Shown piece by piece: positions 34,507 to 43,271 of a DNA stretch of 64,000 nucleotides (position 1 is the stretch's first letter; each line of letters opens with the position of its first letter). Below the pieces are notes generated by a model. The model was not told the origin of the DNA. It was given only the letters and a program-made list of their open reading frames with translations, and did no database searches. Made by a program: the position numbers and the translations under genes. This stretch comes from Nonomuraea thailandensis (GTDB lineage Bacteria > Actinomycetota > Actinomycetes > Streptosporangiales > Streptosporangiaceae), in assembly GCF_024172165.1 (NCBI RefSeq), contig NZ_JAMZEB010000002.1, positions 9,336,501 through 9,400,500 of the forward strand. The letters are read 5' to 3'.

Positions 34507-37500
34507 TCACTGCTTCCACGGCTCGAAGTAGGCCACCGTGGCGAAGTCGATCTCCAGGGCGAACGGCGGGGTGCCGCCGGTCGCGCTGGAGCCCGTCACG
34601 AAGATCCGGACCCCTTCGGCGTCGGTCGCGTCCACGGCCAGGCCGTGGGCGTCGTCGGAGGCGCCGACCGCGCCGTCGTAGCGGCCCACCCAGAGCTGCT
34701 CGCCACTCCCGGCGTCGTACGCGACGGTCACGTAGTCGGTGCCCTTCGCCTGGTCGTCGGCGCTCTGACCGGCGATGACGACCTTGCTTCCGTCCGGCGT
34801 CACCCTGACGGCCCAGGCGTAGTCCTCGTTCCCGGCCTGCCCGTCGAAGCGCTGCACCCAGGACCGCTCACCGGTGGCCGCGTCGTAGGCGAGCGTGGTG
34901 AAGTCGGAGCCGGTGCCCTCGCCGGTGGTGTTGCCGGTGACGTACAGCCTGCCCTGCGCGAGCGTCAGGTCGTGCGGGGTGTCGCTCTCGTGCCCGGGGC
35001 CGTCGTAGCGGTCGGCCCACAGCTCCTTTCCTGTGGCGGCGTCGTAGGCGACCGTCATCACGTCGCTCTGGGTGTCCTGCGTCTCGATGCTGCCCGTGAC
35101 GTAGACGGCCCCGGCGTCGGCGGCCATGCCGGAAGGCACGTCGATGCGGTTGGCCGGGCCGTTGTTCCCGGCCGTCCAGAGCTGCCGGCCGGTGGCGGCG
35201 TCGTAGGCGACCGTGCCCCAGTCGGACAGGCCGGTGCCCTCCTCGCCCTGGCTCTGGCCGCTGACGAAGAGCTTCGTGCCGTCGGGGGTCAGCTCGATCA
35301 CCCGGGCGTCGTCGGTGCCCTTGCCGGGGCCGTCGTAGCGGGTCTGCCACTTCTCCCTGCCGTCGGCGGTGTCGTAGGCGGCGACGAAGTAGTCGGCCTC
35401 GCCGTTGTCGCCGACCGTGGTCATGCCGGTGACGTAGGCGGTTCTGCCGTCGGGCGCGACCTTCACCGCGTTGGCGTGGTCGGAGTGCGCGTTCGCCGCG
35501 GTGTAGCGGGCCGTCCACAGCGGCTCGCCGGAGGCCGCGTCGTAGGCGAGCGTGACGGCGTCGGTGCCGGTCTCGGTGCCCGCGCTGACGCCCGCCACGA
35601 GCAGCTTGCTCCCGTCCGGGGTCAGCTCCAGCGCGAACGGCTCGTCGTAGTTGCCGGCCGGGCCCGCGTACGTCCTGCTCCACAGCTCCTTGCCGGTCAC
35701 GGCGTCGTAGGCGACGGTGGCGATGCTCGGGCTGAGCAGGCCGGGCGTGGAGCCGTAGCTGGCGCCGGTCACGTAGACGCGCTTGCCCGCGGGGTCGTTG
35801 ACGATGAACTCGGCGGTGTCCTTGCCTCCGGCGACGCCGTACGTGGCCGCCCACTTCTCGGGCACCGGGCGCACCACGACGGGCGTCCGCACGGTGTGCC
35901 TGCGCTCCTTCCAGGTGAGCCGGCCGCCCACGTAGGCGTTCATGGGGGCCGTGGTCCGGGTGAACGTGACCGTGAACGACTTCGTCTGCCCGGAGCGCAG
36001 CGTCAGCCGGCTCGGCGACACCTTGACGTCGATGCCGTCGAGGCCGGTGACGGAGGCGGTGTACGTGGCGGTCGAGCGGCCCACGTTGGTCACCTGACGG
36101 GTCACCTGCTGCGTGCCGGGGAGCCTGCCGATGGCGATCGAGGGCACGTTCAGGTCGCTGGGGTCGAAGGAGCGGCCCTTGCCCGCCAGCGCCTGGCACA
36201 CCTTCGGCTCGACGGCGTTCGTGCTGCCGCACAGGAAGGCCGTCCAGTCCTCGATGCCGCTGTCGTAGACGAGGCCGGGGTCGGCGGCGCTGTTCGGGGT
36301 GACGTGCCCGGCGCCCTGGCCGAAGATGACCGACGGGTCGGTGGACGGGCCGTCCTTGACGTCGGAGCCGCTGGTCATCAGGGCCGACTTGACCGCCATC
36401 GGGGACCAGCGCGGGTTGAGGTCCTTCAGCAGGGCGGCCAGCCCTGCCACGTGCGGGGCGGCCATGGAGGTGCCGCTGGAGACGTTGAATTCCAGCCCGT
36501 TCGCTCCCGGCGGCGCGTAGGCGGCCAGGATGTCCTGACCGGGGGCGATCAGGTCGGGCTTGAGCAGGTCGCCGCCCGCCGCCTGGAGCGGGCCGCGCGA
36601 GGAGAACGCGGCCACGTACGGGGCGGGGGCGTCCGAGGTGATCCTCGCCTGCTCGACCGTGGCCGTGGCGCCGGCCGTGGCGGCGTAGTCCTTGACGGCC
36701 TGCCGGTCCTTGACCGCGAGGTGCACGGTGGGGATGACATGCAGGTCGGCGTTCAGGGAGTTCTCGTCCGCGTTCGTCATGATCACGCCGAGGCCGCCCG
36801 CCTCGGAGACCGCGACGCTCTTGTTGACCCGCGGCGTGGTGCCGCGGTCACAGATCACGATCTTGCCCTTCACCTTGGCCGGGTCCAGCACCGCCGTGCC
36901 GCCGTTGTCCCTGGCGGCCCAGCACTGCGCGGCCTTCACCGGGTCCGCGCCGGCCACCGCGGCCGCTGCGGCGTCGACCAGCGGCGCGGGGCCCGCCTTG
37001 GTCGCGGCCAGCGAGACGCCTTCGTACGAGGCGCCGTTCCCGAGCGTCGCCGAGCCGTGCGTGGCGCGGTCGTGGGTGCCGGCCGCGACCGTGGTCACCC
37101 ACGGGGACGGGTGCGCCACCGTGGCGGCCCCCGGCCCGTCGTTGCCGCCCGCCGCGGCCACGAACACGCCCGCCTCCGCCGCCGCCAGGAACGCCAGCTC
37201 GGCGGGGTCGAGCAGGTCCGTGCTGGTGCCCGAGACCGAGTAGTTGATCACGTCCACGCCGTCGGCCACCGCCTGGTCGATGGCGGCGACCAGGTCGGAG
37301 TAGTAGCCGTTCGCCGTGGAGGCGTCCTGCGTGGACCACAGCGCCTTGTACGCGGCGATCCTGGCGCGCGGCGCGATGCCGCTGATCTTGCCGAACGCCG
37401 CCGCCGGGCCCGTCACGGTCACGTCGTGGTTGCCGCCCGCCGTGGAGGCCGTGTGCGTGCCGTGGCCGTTGTAGTCGCGCGGCGACTGGAACTCCCACGG

Positions 37501-38250
37501 GAGCTGCTCCTTGACGCCCGCGTCACCGCCCCAGCCGGCGTTGAAGTGCCTGGCCGCGACGACCTTGCCGTTGCACAGCTTGGCGTCCCATGACTGGTCG
37601 GGGCTGCTCTGCGCGCAGCCGCCGTGGAAGCCGCGCAGCGGGCCGTACCGCCTGCCGCTCGTGTCCGGGTTGGCGAAGCTCTGGCTGCCCGCCCAGATGC
37701 CGCTGTCGATCACCCCGATGACCAGGCCGTCACCGGCGCCCTCGCCCTTCCTGCCGCCGGTCGGGCCGCCGAGCCGGTCCCACAGGCCGCCGCGGTCGTC
37801 CAGGCCGAGGAAGGCCGGGGTCGAGGAGGTGGCCACCGAGACCTTCCTGTCCTCGGTCACCGACACGACCTCGGGTAAGGCCCGCATCTTGGCCACCTGG
37901 TCGGCGGTCAGGCGCGCGGCGAAGCCCTCGTAGGAGTAGACGTACTCGTAGAGCTTGTGGCCGCCGGCCTTGCGCAGCGCGGCGTCGTGGCGGCCCTTCA
38001 GATGATCGACGTACTCGGTCACCTCGGCCGAGCCCGTCTCGATCTTCTCGCCCTCGGCGGGCTTGGTCCTCGCCAGACCGGCCACGTCACCCTCGTACGT
38101 CGCCACCGGCTCCGCGGCGAGCCGCACGAGATAAGTCTTCTGCTCCTCCGCGCCGGCCTCCGCCGTGCTCGGCCAGGCGAGCCCGGCCATCGCCAGCCCG
38201 GTCAGCGCGGCAGTCGCCACCAACCGTCTGGGGGATGTGGACAGATGCAT
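34507..38250 (-). CDS. Secreted S8 subtilase with PA insert and C-terminal beta-propeller-like repeats
   Basis: 1247 aa from ATG 38250, five bases after AAGGGG. Signal peptide LVATAALTGLAMAGLAWPSTAEAG; an I9 propeptide (YLVRLAAEPVATYEGDVAGL...); catalytic Asp in VIGVIDSGIW, His in NGHGTHTASTAGG, Ser in GTSMAAPHVAGLAALL; a PA insert before the Ser (GKIVICDRG...GGLGVIMTNAD). After a Fn3-like domain (RQVTNVGRSTATYTASVTG) come about seven repeats of ~57 residues with the core TVAYDAATGKxLWxxRYxGP and LTPDGSKLxVxG, a PQQ/YncE-like propeller. Subtilases with such a tail are uncommon. It is divergent from the LAL regulator gene. Confidence 0.93.
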   Translation of the reverse strand: MHLSTSPRRLVATAALTGLAMAGLAWPSTAEAGAEEQKTYLVRLAAEPVATYEGDVAGLARTKPAEGEKIETGSAEVTEYVDHLKGRHDAALRKAGGHKLYEYVYSYEGFAARLTADQVAKMRALPEVVSVTEDRKVSVATSSTPAFLGLDDRGGLWDRLGGPTGGRKGEGAGDGLVIGVIDSGIWAGSQSFANPDTSGRRYGPLRGFHGGCAQSSPDQSWDAKLCNGKVVAARHFNAGWGGDAGVKEQLPWEFQSPRDYNGHGTHTASTAGGNHDVTVTGPAAAFGKISGIAPRARIAAYKALWSTQDASTANGYYSDLVAAIDQAVADGVDVINYSVSGTSTDLLDPAELAFLAAAEAGVFVAAAGGNDGPGAATVAHPSPWVTTVAAGTHDRATHGSATLGNGASYEGVSLAATKAGPAPLVDAAAAAVAGADPVKAAQCWAARDNGGTAVLDPAKVKGKIVICDRGTTPRVNKSVAVSEAGGLGVIMTNADENSLNADLHVIPTVHLAVKDRQAVKDYAATAGATATVEQARITSDAPAPYVAAFSSRGPLQAAGGDLLKPDLIAPGQDILAAYAPPGANGLEFNVSSGTSMAAPHVAGLAALLKDLNPRWSPMAVKSALMTSGSDVKDGPSTDPSVIFGQGAGHVTPNSAADPGLVYDSGIEDWTAFLCGSTNAVEPKVCQALAGKGRSFDPSDLNVPSIAIGRLPGTQQVTRQVTNVGRSTATYTASVTGLDGIDVKVSPSRLTLRSGQTKSFTVTFTRTTAPMNAYVGGRLTWKERRHTVRTPVVVRPVPEKWAATYGVAGGKDTAEFIVNDPAGKRVYVTGASYGSTPGLLSPSIATVAYDAVTGKELWSRTYAGPAGNYDEPFALELTPDGSKLLVAGVSAGTETGTDAVTLAYDAASGEPLWTARYTAANAHSDHANAVKVAPDGRTAYVTGMTTVGDNGEADYFVAAYDTADGREKWQTRYDGPGKGTDDARVIELTPDGTKLFVSGQSQGEEGTGLSDWGTVAYDAATGRQLWTAGNNGPANRIDVPSGMAADAGAVYVTGSIETQDTQSDVMTVAYDAATGKELWADRYDGPGHESDTPHDLTLAQGRLYVTGNTTGEGTGSDFTTLAYDAATGERSWVQRFDGQAGNEDYAWAVRVTPDGSKVVIAGQSADDQAKGTDYVTVAYDAGSGEQLWVGRYDGAVGASDDAHGLAVDATDAEGVRIFVTGSSATGGTPPFALEIDFATVAYFEPWKQ

Positions 38251-38322
38251 CGTCGCCCCTTCATGCGTCCCGCGGATCACGCGGATGATCGCCGACGCTA
38301 ATAAGGGACGGACTGGGCCGGT

Positions 38323-38341
38323 ATCCGTACTGGATACGGAT
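38323..38341. promoter_or_regulatory. 19-bp inverted repeat between subtilase and LAL regulator
   Basis: ATCCGTA-CTGGA-TACGGAT is perfect over 7-bp arms, and a second repeat GTATCC...GGATAC (38321-38337) overlaps it. It lies in the AT-richer gap between the divergent starts at 38250 and 38414, a natural operator site for one or both genes. Confidence 0.55.
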
Positions 38342-38413
38342 TTATGGCGTCACAAAACGGAAATTTAACATCAGGTAGCCTGTTGCCGCTGATATCCGGT
38401 AGGAGGTGGCCGC

Positions 38414-41281
38414 TTGCCTCTGGGACCGGCCCCCTCGGGCTCGCTCTCCGACGTGCTCGTCGGCCGCCGCTCCGAGCTGGCGCTGCTGCGCTCGGTCATC
38501 GGGTCACCGCCGTCGCTCGCCCTGGTCGAGGGCGAGGCGGGCATCGGCAAGAGCCGGCTGGTGGCGGAGCTGTTCGCCGCGCCCGACCTGGCCGGCACCC
38601 GGCGGCTCGTCGGCCAGTGCGAGCAGCTCCAGGAGCCGCTGCCCCTCTCACCGCTGCTCGACGCGTTCCGCTCGGCGGGGGCCGAGCTGGCCCGCTCGCG
38701 CCTGCCGCTCAACCCCGTGGCCGGGGCGCTGGCGCCGCTGCTGCCCGAGATCGCCGAGCACCTGCCCCCGCCCCTCCCGCCGCTGCCCGACCAGCGGGCG
38801 GAGCGGCACCGGGTGTTCCGCGCGGCGGTCGCGCTGCTCGACCACCTCGGCCCGCTGGTGCTCGTGCTGGAGGACGTGCACTGGGCCGACGCCGGCACCC
38901 ACGACTTCCTCGCCTTCCTGGCCGCCCACCGGCCGCGCGACGTGGCGGTGATCCTCACCGTACGCACCGAGGCGGGCCTGCTGCCCATCCGCGAGGCCTT
39001 CGCCAGGGCGCCGTCGGGCCCGGCCCGCACGATCAGCCTGGCCCCGCTGAGCCTGCCCGAGGTGGAGGAGCTGGCAGGCGGCGTGCTCGGGGTCGAGCTC
39101 CCCCGCACGTTCGCCGGCCCCCTCTACGAGAAGACGGGCGGCATCCCGTTCGTCGTGGAGGAGGTGCTGCGCACGCTGCTGGAGCGGCTGCCCGCCGGCG
39201 AGATCCCCGGCCGCCCCGACGTGCTGGCCGACCTGGCCGTCCCCACCGTGCTGCGGGACGTGGTGCTGCAGCGCCTGTCCTCCCTCGACGACCCCTCTCA
39301 GGAGATCCTGGGCGCCGCGGCCGTCATCGGCATGACCCCCGACGACCGCGTGCTGGCCGAGGTCAGCGACCGCAGCCCGCCGGAGGTGGCCAGGGCGCTG
39401 GCCAAGGCGCAGGCGGTGGGGCTGCTGCACGAGGAGGACGGCCGCTCCCGGTTCAGGCACGCGCTGGCGCGGCAGATCGTGTACGAGTCCGTCGCCGTGT
39501 CCGGGCGGCGGTGGCTGCACCTGAGGACCGCGCGGGCCCTGGAGTCCCGCGGCGGTCCCCGGCCGGTGGCCCGGCTGGCGCACCACTTCCTGCACGCGGG
39601 CCGCACCTCCGACTTCGTGGGCAACGCCGAGGCCGCCGCCGACACGGCGCTCTCCCACGGGGACGACGCCACGGCCGCCCGCTTCCTGCTGCGCGCGCTG
39701 GAGGTCGGCGAGCTGTCCCGCGACGTACGCGTACGGCTGGCCGTCAAGCTGGGCCGGGCGGCCGTGGACGGGCTCGCGCATGCGGAGGCCGTGCCGATAC
39801 TCGAACGCCTGCTGGCCACCGAGCCGCTGCCCGCCCCGCTGCGCGGCGAGCTGCGCTTCGCCCTCGGCCGCCTGCTGCGCCAGCACGGGCAGGCGCGAGC
39901 GGGATACCTGCAGATCGAGCACGCGATCGACGACCTCGGCGAGCGGCCCGCGCTCCTGGGCCGCGCGCTGGCCGTGCTGGCCGCGCCGGAGACCGTCGTG
40001 GACCGGCACGTCAGCGAGCACACCGCCCGCTGCGAGCAGGCGGAGCGGGCCGCGCTCCGCAGCGGCGACCCGGACGTGGCCATCGCGGTCCGCATCACGC
40101 GCGCGAGCCTGCTGCTGGAGCAGGGCGACCCGGAGAGCCGGCGGCTGATCGACGCGCTGCTGGCCGACGAGCGGCTGCGCGCCTCGCCCCGCGAGCACGC
40201 CCGCGCCTGCCTCAACTGGGCCCAGGGCGCCCTGCACGCCGGGCGGCTCGACCGGGCCGAGATCCTGCTCGCGGAGGGGCGGCGAGTGGCCGACGAGGCC
40301 GAGTACCTGCGGGTGGCGGAGGTCGTCTCGCTGGTGACGGCCGCCGTGGACCGGGCCGCCGGGCGGTGGGACGGGCTGGAGGAGCGGCTGCGCCGGCTGG
40401 GCGACACCTCCGCCACGTTCGCCGCGGCCTCCCTGGACTCGCGACTGCTGCGCGGGGCGCTGCTGGCCGCGACGGGCCCCGCCGAGCAGGCCGTCGAGGT
40501 CCTGCGCGAGGTGATCGCGATCGCCGGGCGGACGGGGGCGGTGTGGCCGCTCATCCCGGCCAGGACGACGCTGTCGCGGCTGCTGCTGTCGCTGGACGAC
40601 GCCGCCGGCGCCGCCGAGCACGCCACCGCCGCCCTGGACCTGGCGCGGGCCAAGGGGAACTGGGTGTGGGCGGCCGAGAGCGTGTCGTGCCTGGTGGACG
40701 CCCTGGACGCCCTGGGCGGGCGCGGCGGCGCGGAGGAGGTGGCGGAGCTGCGCGCAGGTCTCGGCAGGGCCGACGCGCCGCTCGCGCAGGCGGCGCTGCT
40801 GACCGCCGAGGCCGTGCTCGCGCGCGCGGACGACGCCGGGCGGGCCGACCGGCTCCTCGACGAGGCGCGGGTCCTGCTGCGCAAGGCCGGGCTGCGGTAC
40901 GAGGAGGCGCTGGCCGGGGAGCGGCTGGGGCGGTGGCGCTGCGAGCGCGGGTCCGGCGACGGCGGGGCGCTGCTGGAGGAGGCCCTGCGGGCGTACGGGG
41001 CGATGGGGGCGGACCGCGACCTCGCGCGGGTCTGCCGGGTGATGCGGCAGAACGGGGTGCCGATCCCGTACCCGTGGCGGGGCGGGCGGCCCTCGCACGG
41101 CGGGACGCTGTCGTCGCGGGAACGCGAGGTGGCGCTGCTGGCCGCGGCCGGGAAGACGAACCAGGAGATCGCCGACGCGCTGTTCCTGTCCAGGCGCACG
41201 GTGGAGAGCCACATCGCCAACGCGCTGCGCAAGCTGGGGCTGGCCTCGCGCAAGGAGCTGCGCACGTTCCCCGTGGAGTGA
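38414..41281 (+). CDS. LAL-type LuxR-family transcriptional regulator with AAA ATPase domain
   Basis: 955 aa. TTG 38414 is the start: AGGAGG lies seven bases upstream. Walker A VEGEAGIGKSRLVAEL and Walker B LVLVLEDVHWAD are in the first 170 residues; a long helical repeat region follows; the last ~60 residues are a LuxR HTH (LSSREREVALLAAAGKTNQEIADALFLSRRTVESHIANALRKLG). Large ATP-dependent regulators of this plan often sit next to the genes they control; here that would be the divergent subtilase. Confidence 0.93.
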   Translation: MPLGPAPSGSLSDVLVGRRSELALLRSVIGSPPSLALVEGEAGIGKSRLVAELFAAPDLAGTRRLVGQCEQLQEPLPLSPLLDAFRSAGAELARSRLPLNPVAGALAPLLPEIAEHLPPPLPPLPDQRAERHRVFRAAVALLDHLGPLVLVLEDVHWADAGTHDFLAFLAAHRPRDVAVILTVRTEAGLLPIREAFARAPSGPARTISLAPLSLPEVEELAGGVLGVELPRTFAGPLYEKTGGIPFVVEEVLRTLLERLPAGEIPGRPDVLADLAVPTVLRDVVLQRLSSLDDPSQEILGAAAVIGMTPDDRVLAEVSDRSPPEVARALAKAQAVGLLHEEDGRSRFRHALARQIVYESVAVSGRRWLHLRTARALESRGGPRPVARLAHHFLHAGRTSDFVGNAEAAADTALSHGDDATAARFLLRALEVGELSRDVRVRLAVKLGRAAVDGLAHAEAVPILERLLATEPLPAPLRGELRFALGRLLRQHGQARAGYLQIEHAIDDLGERPALLGRALAVLAAPETVVDRHVSEHTARCEQAERAALRSGDPDVAIAVRITRASLLLEQGDPESRRLIDALLADERLRASPREHARACLNWAQGALHAGRLDRAEILLAEGRRVADEAEYLRVAEVVSLVTAAVDRAAGRWDGLEERLRRLGDTSATFAAASLDSRLLRGALLAATGPAEQAVEVLREVIAIAGRTGAVWPLIPARTTLSRLLLSLDDAAGAAEHATAALDLARAKGNWVWAAESVSCLVDALDALGGRGGAEEVAELRAGLGRADAPLAQAALLTAEAVLARADDAGRADRLLDEARVLLRKAGLRYEEALAGERLGRWRCERGSGDGGALLEEALRAYGAMGADRDLARVCRVMRQNGVPIPYPWRGGRPSHGGTLSSREREVALLAAAGKTNQEIADALFLSRRTVESHIANALRKLGLASRKELRTFPVE

Positions 41282-41291
41282 TCTTCGCGGA

Positions 41292-41936
41292 CTAGCGCAC
41301 GAGCCGGCTCTCCCAGGCCCAGGCGACGACCTCGACCCGGTTGCGCATCCCGAGCTTGGTCATGACGGACGACACGTGGCCCTTCACCGTGCTGAGCGAG
41401 ATGCACAGCTCGGTGGCGATCTCCTGGTTGGTGCGGCCCCTGGCGACCGCCCGCACGACCTCGCTCTCGCGCTCCGACAGCGGCTGCCCGGGGGCGGGCC
41501 TGGGAGCGGCGGCCGTGACGTGGCGCAGCAGGCGCAGCGTGATCGACGGCGAGATCAGCGCGTCGCCCGCGTGCGCGGCCCTGACCGCCTCCACGAGCAG
41601 CTCGGGCCCGGCGTCCTTGAGCACGAAGCCGGCCGCGCCACCCCGCAGCGCGCCGTAGACGTACTCGTCGAGGTCGAACGTGGTGACCACGATCACCCGC
41701 AGCGGGTCGCGCGTGTCGGGTCCGGCCAGGGCGGCGGTGACCTCGATGCCGTCGAGCCTGGGCATCTGCACGTCCACGAGGCACACGTCGGGCCGCAGCC
41801 TGCGTGCCATCGCGACCGCCTCCGCGCCGTCACCGGCCTCGGCGATCACGCGGATGTCGGGCTGGTCCTCCAGGATGAGGCGCAGGCAACCGCGGATCAT
41901 GGGCTGGTCGTCGGCCAGCAGCACCGTGATGCTCAC
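41292..41936 (-). CDS. NarL-family response regulator
   Basis: 214 aa. Receiver domain with acidic pair D9/D10 and phospho-acceptor D55 in CLVDVQMPRLDG; LuxR-type HTH at about 148-200 (LSERESEVVRAVARGRTNQEIATELCISLSTVKGHVSSVMTKLG). ATG 41936 overlaps the kinase stop (ATGA), so it is the kinase's partner. It ends 10 bp from the LAL regulator, which runs toward it. Confidence 0.96.
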   Translation of the reverse strand: MSITVLLADDQPMIRGCLRLILEDQPDIRVIAEAGDGAEAVAMARRLRPDVCLVDVQMPRLDGIEVTAALAGPDTRDPLRVIVVTTFDLDEYVYGALRGGAAGFVLKDAGPELLVEAVRAAHAGDALISPSITLRLLRHVTAAAPRPAPGQPLSERESEVVRAVARGRTNQEIATELCISLSTVKGHVSSVMTKLGMRNRVEVVAWAWESRLVR

Positions 41937-43108
41937 CGCCGCCCCTGCCCGCCGGCCCCGGCCGGCGTCCCCCGGGAGGCGGCCGGCGTCCGGTGCGCAT
42001 CGCGTTCCGGCAGGGGCAGCGTGGCGTGCACGGTCCAGCCGCCCGCGGGGCGCGGGCCCGCCGACAGCGTGCCGCCGAGCGCCTCGACCCGCTCGCGCAT
42101 CCCGACCAGCCCGTAGCCGCCGCCCAGGCGGTCGCGGTGGGTCCGGTGGGACGGCGGGGCGTCGTCCGTCACCTCCACCACCAGCTCCTCAGTTGCCTGC
42201 GTGACGCTGACGGTGACCGCGCTCGCGCCGGGTGCGTGGCGGGAGACGTTGGTCAGGGACTCCTGGACCAGCCGGTAGACGGTGCCCGCCACCTCCGACG
42301 GCCACGCCGGCTCCCCGTCGGGCAGCCGCAGCGCCACGGGAGGCCCGTCGAAGTGCGCGACCAGCTCGCCGAGCCGCTCCGCCGGCCCGAAGTCCGCGGG
42401 CCCGCCGGGCTCGCGCAGCAGGCCGACGACGCGCCGGGTCGCGGCCAGCGCGTCGGATCCGGCCGCCTCGATGTCGGCGAGCGAGCCGGCCACCCGGCCG
42501 GGGTCCTTGCGGGCGACGAGCTGCGCGGCCTGAGCCTGGAGGACGACGCACGTGACGTGGTGGGCGACGACGTCGTGCAGCTCCCTGGCCAGCCTCAGCC
42601 GTTCGGCGTGGCGTACGCGCTCGGCGGCGGCGGACCGGCGGATCGCCAGCCACCGCGGCCCCAGACCGCCCGCGAGGGCGGCGAGCCAGGCCCCGAGGTT
42701 CAGCGCGAGGACGGCGGTGTGCGTGGACCCGGAGAGCTGGCTGCCGAGGGCGACCGCGAGCCCGCCCGCGCCGACGCCGGCGGCCTGCGGCGCCGGCAGC
42801 GTCCTGAGCGCGGAGCCGACCAGCACGGACAGCCCGAGAGCCAGTCCGGGCCCCGGCTCGGCGGGCAGGTCGAAGAGCCGCGCGAGCAGGATGGCCAGCG
42901 CCGCGACCGCCATGCCCGCCACGGCCGTCCACAGCCGGGCGCGGCGGCGCAGGAGGGCGAGCACGCCCACCGTCACGCCCGCCACGCAGCCGGGCACCCA
43001 GTAGCCGCCGCCCCAGCTGTCCACGAGCCGGTGGGCCCAGTCGGCGAGCACCACCGCGAACGCGACGCCGAGCCCGGCCGCCTCCCACCGCTCCCGCATG
43101 CCTCCCAC
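41933..43108 (-). CDS. NarL-type (HisKA_3) sensor histidine kinase
   Basis: 391 aa counted from GTG 43108; ATG 43099 is an alternative, and neither has an ideal ribosome site. Five or six membrane segments fill residues 10-155 with almost no outer loop, so it may sense the membrane itself. Phospho-acceptor His178 in LARELHDVVAHHVTCVV; HATPase region VYRLVQESLTNVSRHAPGA and GGYGLVGMRERV. Translationally coupled to the response regulator. This is the cell-envelope-type two-component layout common in actinomycetes. Confidence 0.94.
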   Translation of the reverse strand: MGGMRERWEAAGLGVAFAVVLADWAHRLVDSWGGGYWVPGCVAGVTVGVLALLRRRARLWTAVAGMAVAALAILLARLFDLPAEPGPGLALGLSVLVGSALRTLPAPQAAGVGAGGLAVALGSQLSGSTHTAVLALNLGAWLAALAGGLGPRWLAIRRSAAAERVRHAERLRLARELHDVVAHHVTCVVLQAQAAQLVARKDPGRVAGSLADIEAAGSDALAATRRVVGLLREPGGPADFGPAERLGELVAHFDGPPVALRLPDGEPAWPSEVAGTVYRLVQESLTNVSRHAPGASAVTVSVTQATEELVVEVTDDAPPSHRTHRDRLGGGYGLVGMRERVEALGGTLSAGPRPAGGWTVHATLPLPERDAHRTPAASRGTPAGAGGQGRR

Positions 43109-43271
43109 GGTAGGAGCCGGGACGTGATCGCAGTACCGGCCGAAAGTACGGTTCGACCCTGTCGGCGGGTTTTACACCATGGACAACATTCCGTCACGTT
43201 GTTACGTTCGCACCAGCAGATGACAACGCTGTCATTCCTGGTCTCCCCCCGACGAGGAGCAGTGAACGCCG
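43109..43271. promoter_or_regulatory. Divergent gap between kinase and GxGYxYP gene
   Basis: AT-richer spacer holding both promoters. TGACA-ACGC-TGTCA at 43221-43234 is a small inverted repeat about 40 bp before the rightward start. I could not fix -35/-10 elements with confidence. Confidence 0.35.

Noticed and set aside
34495-37593. 1032-aa + strand frame
   Set aside because: Shadow of the subtilase gene with Gly/Val/Arg-rich composition.
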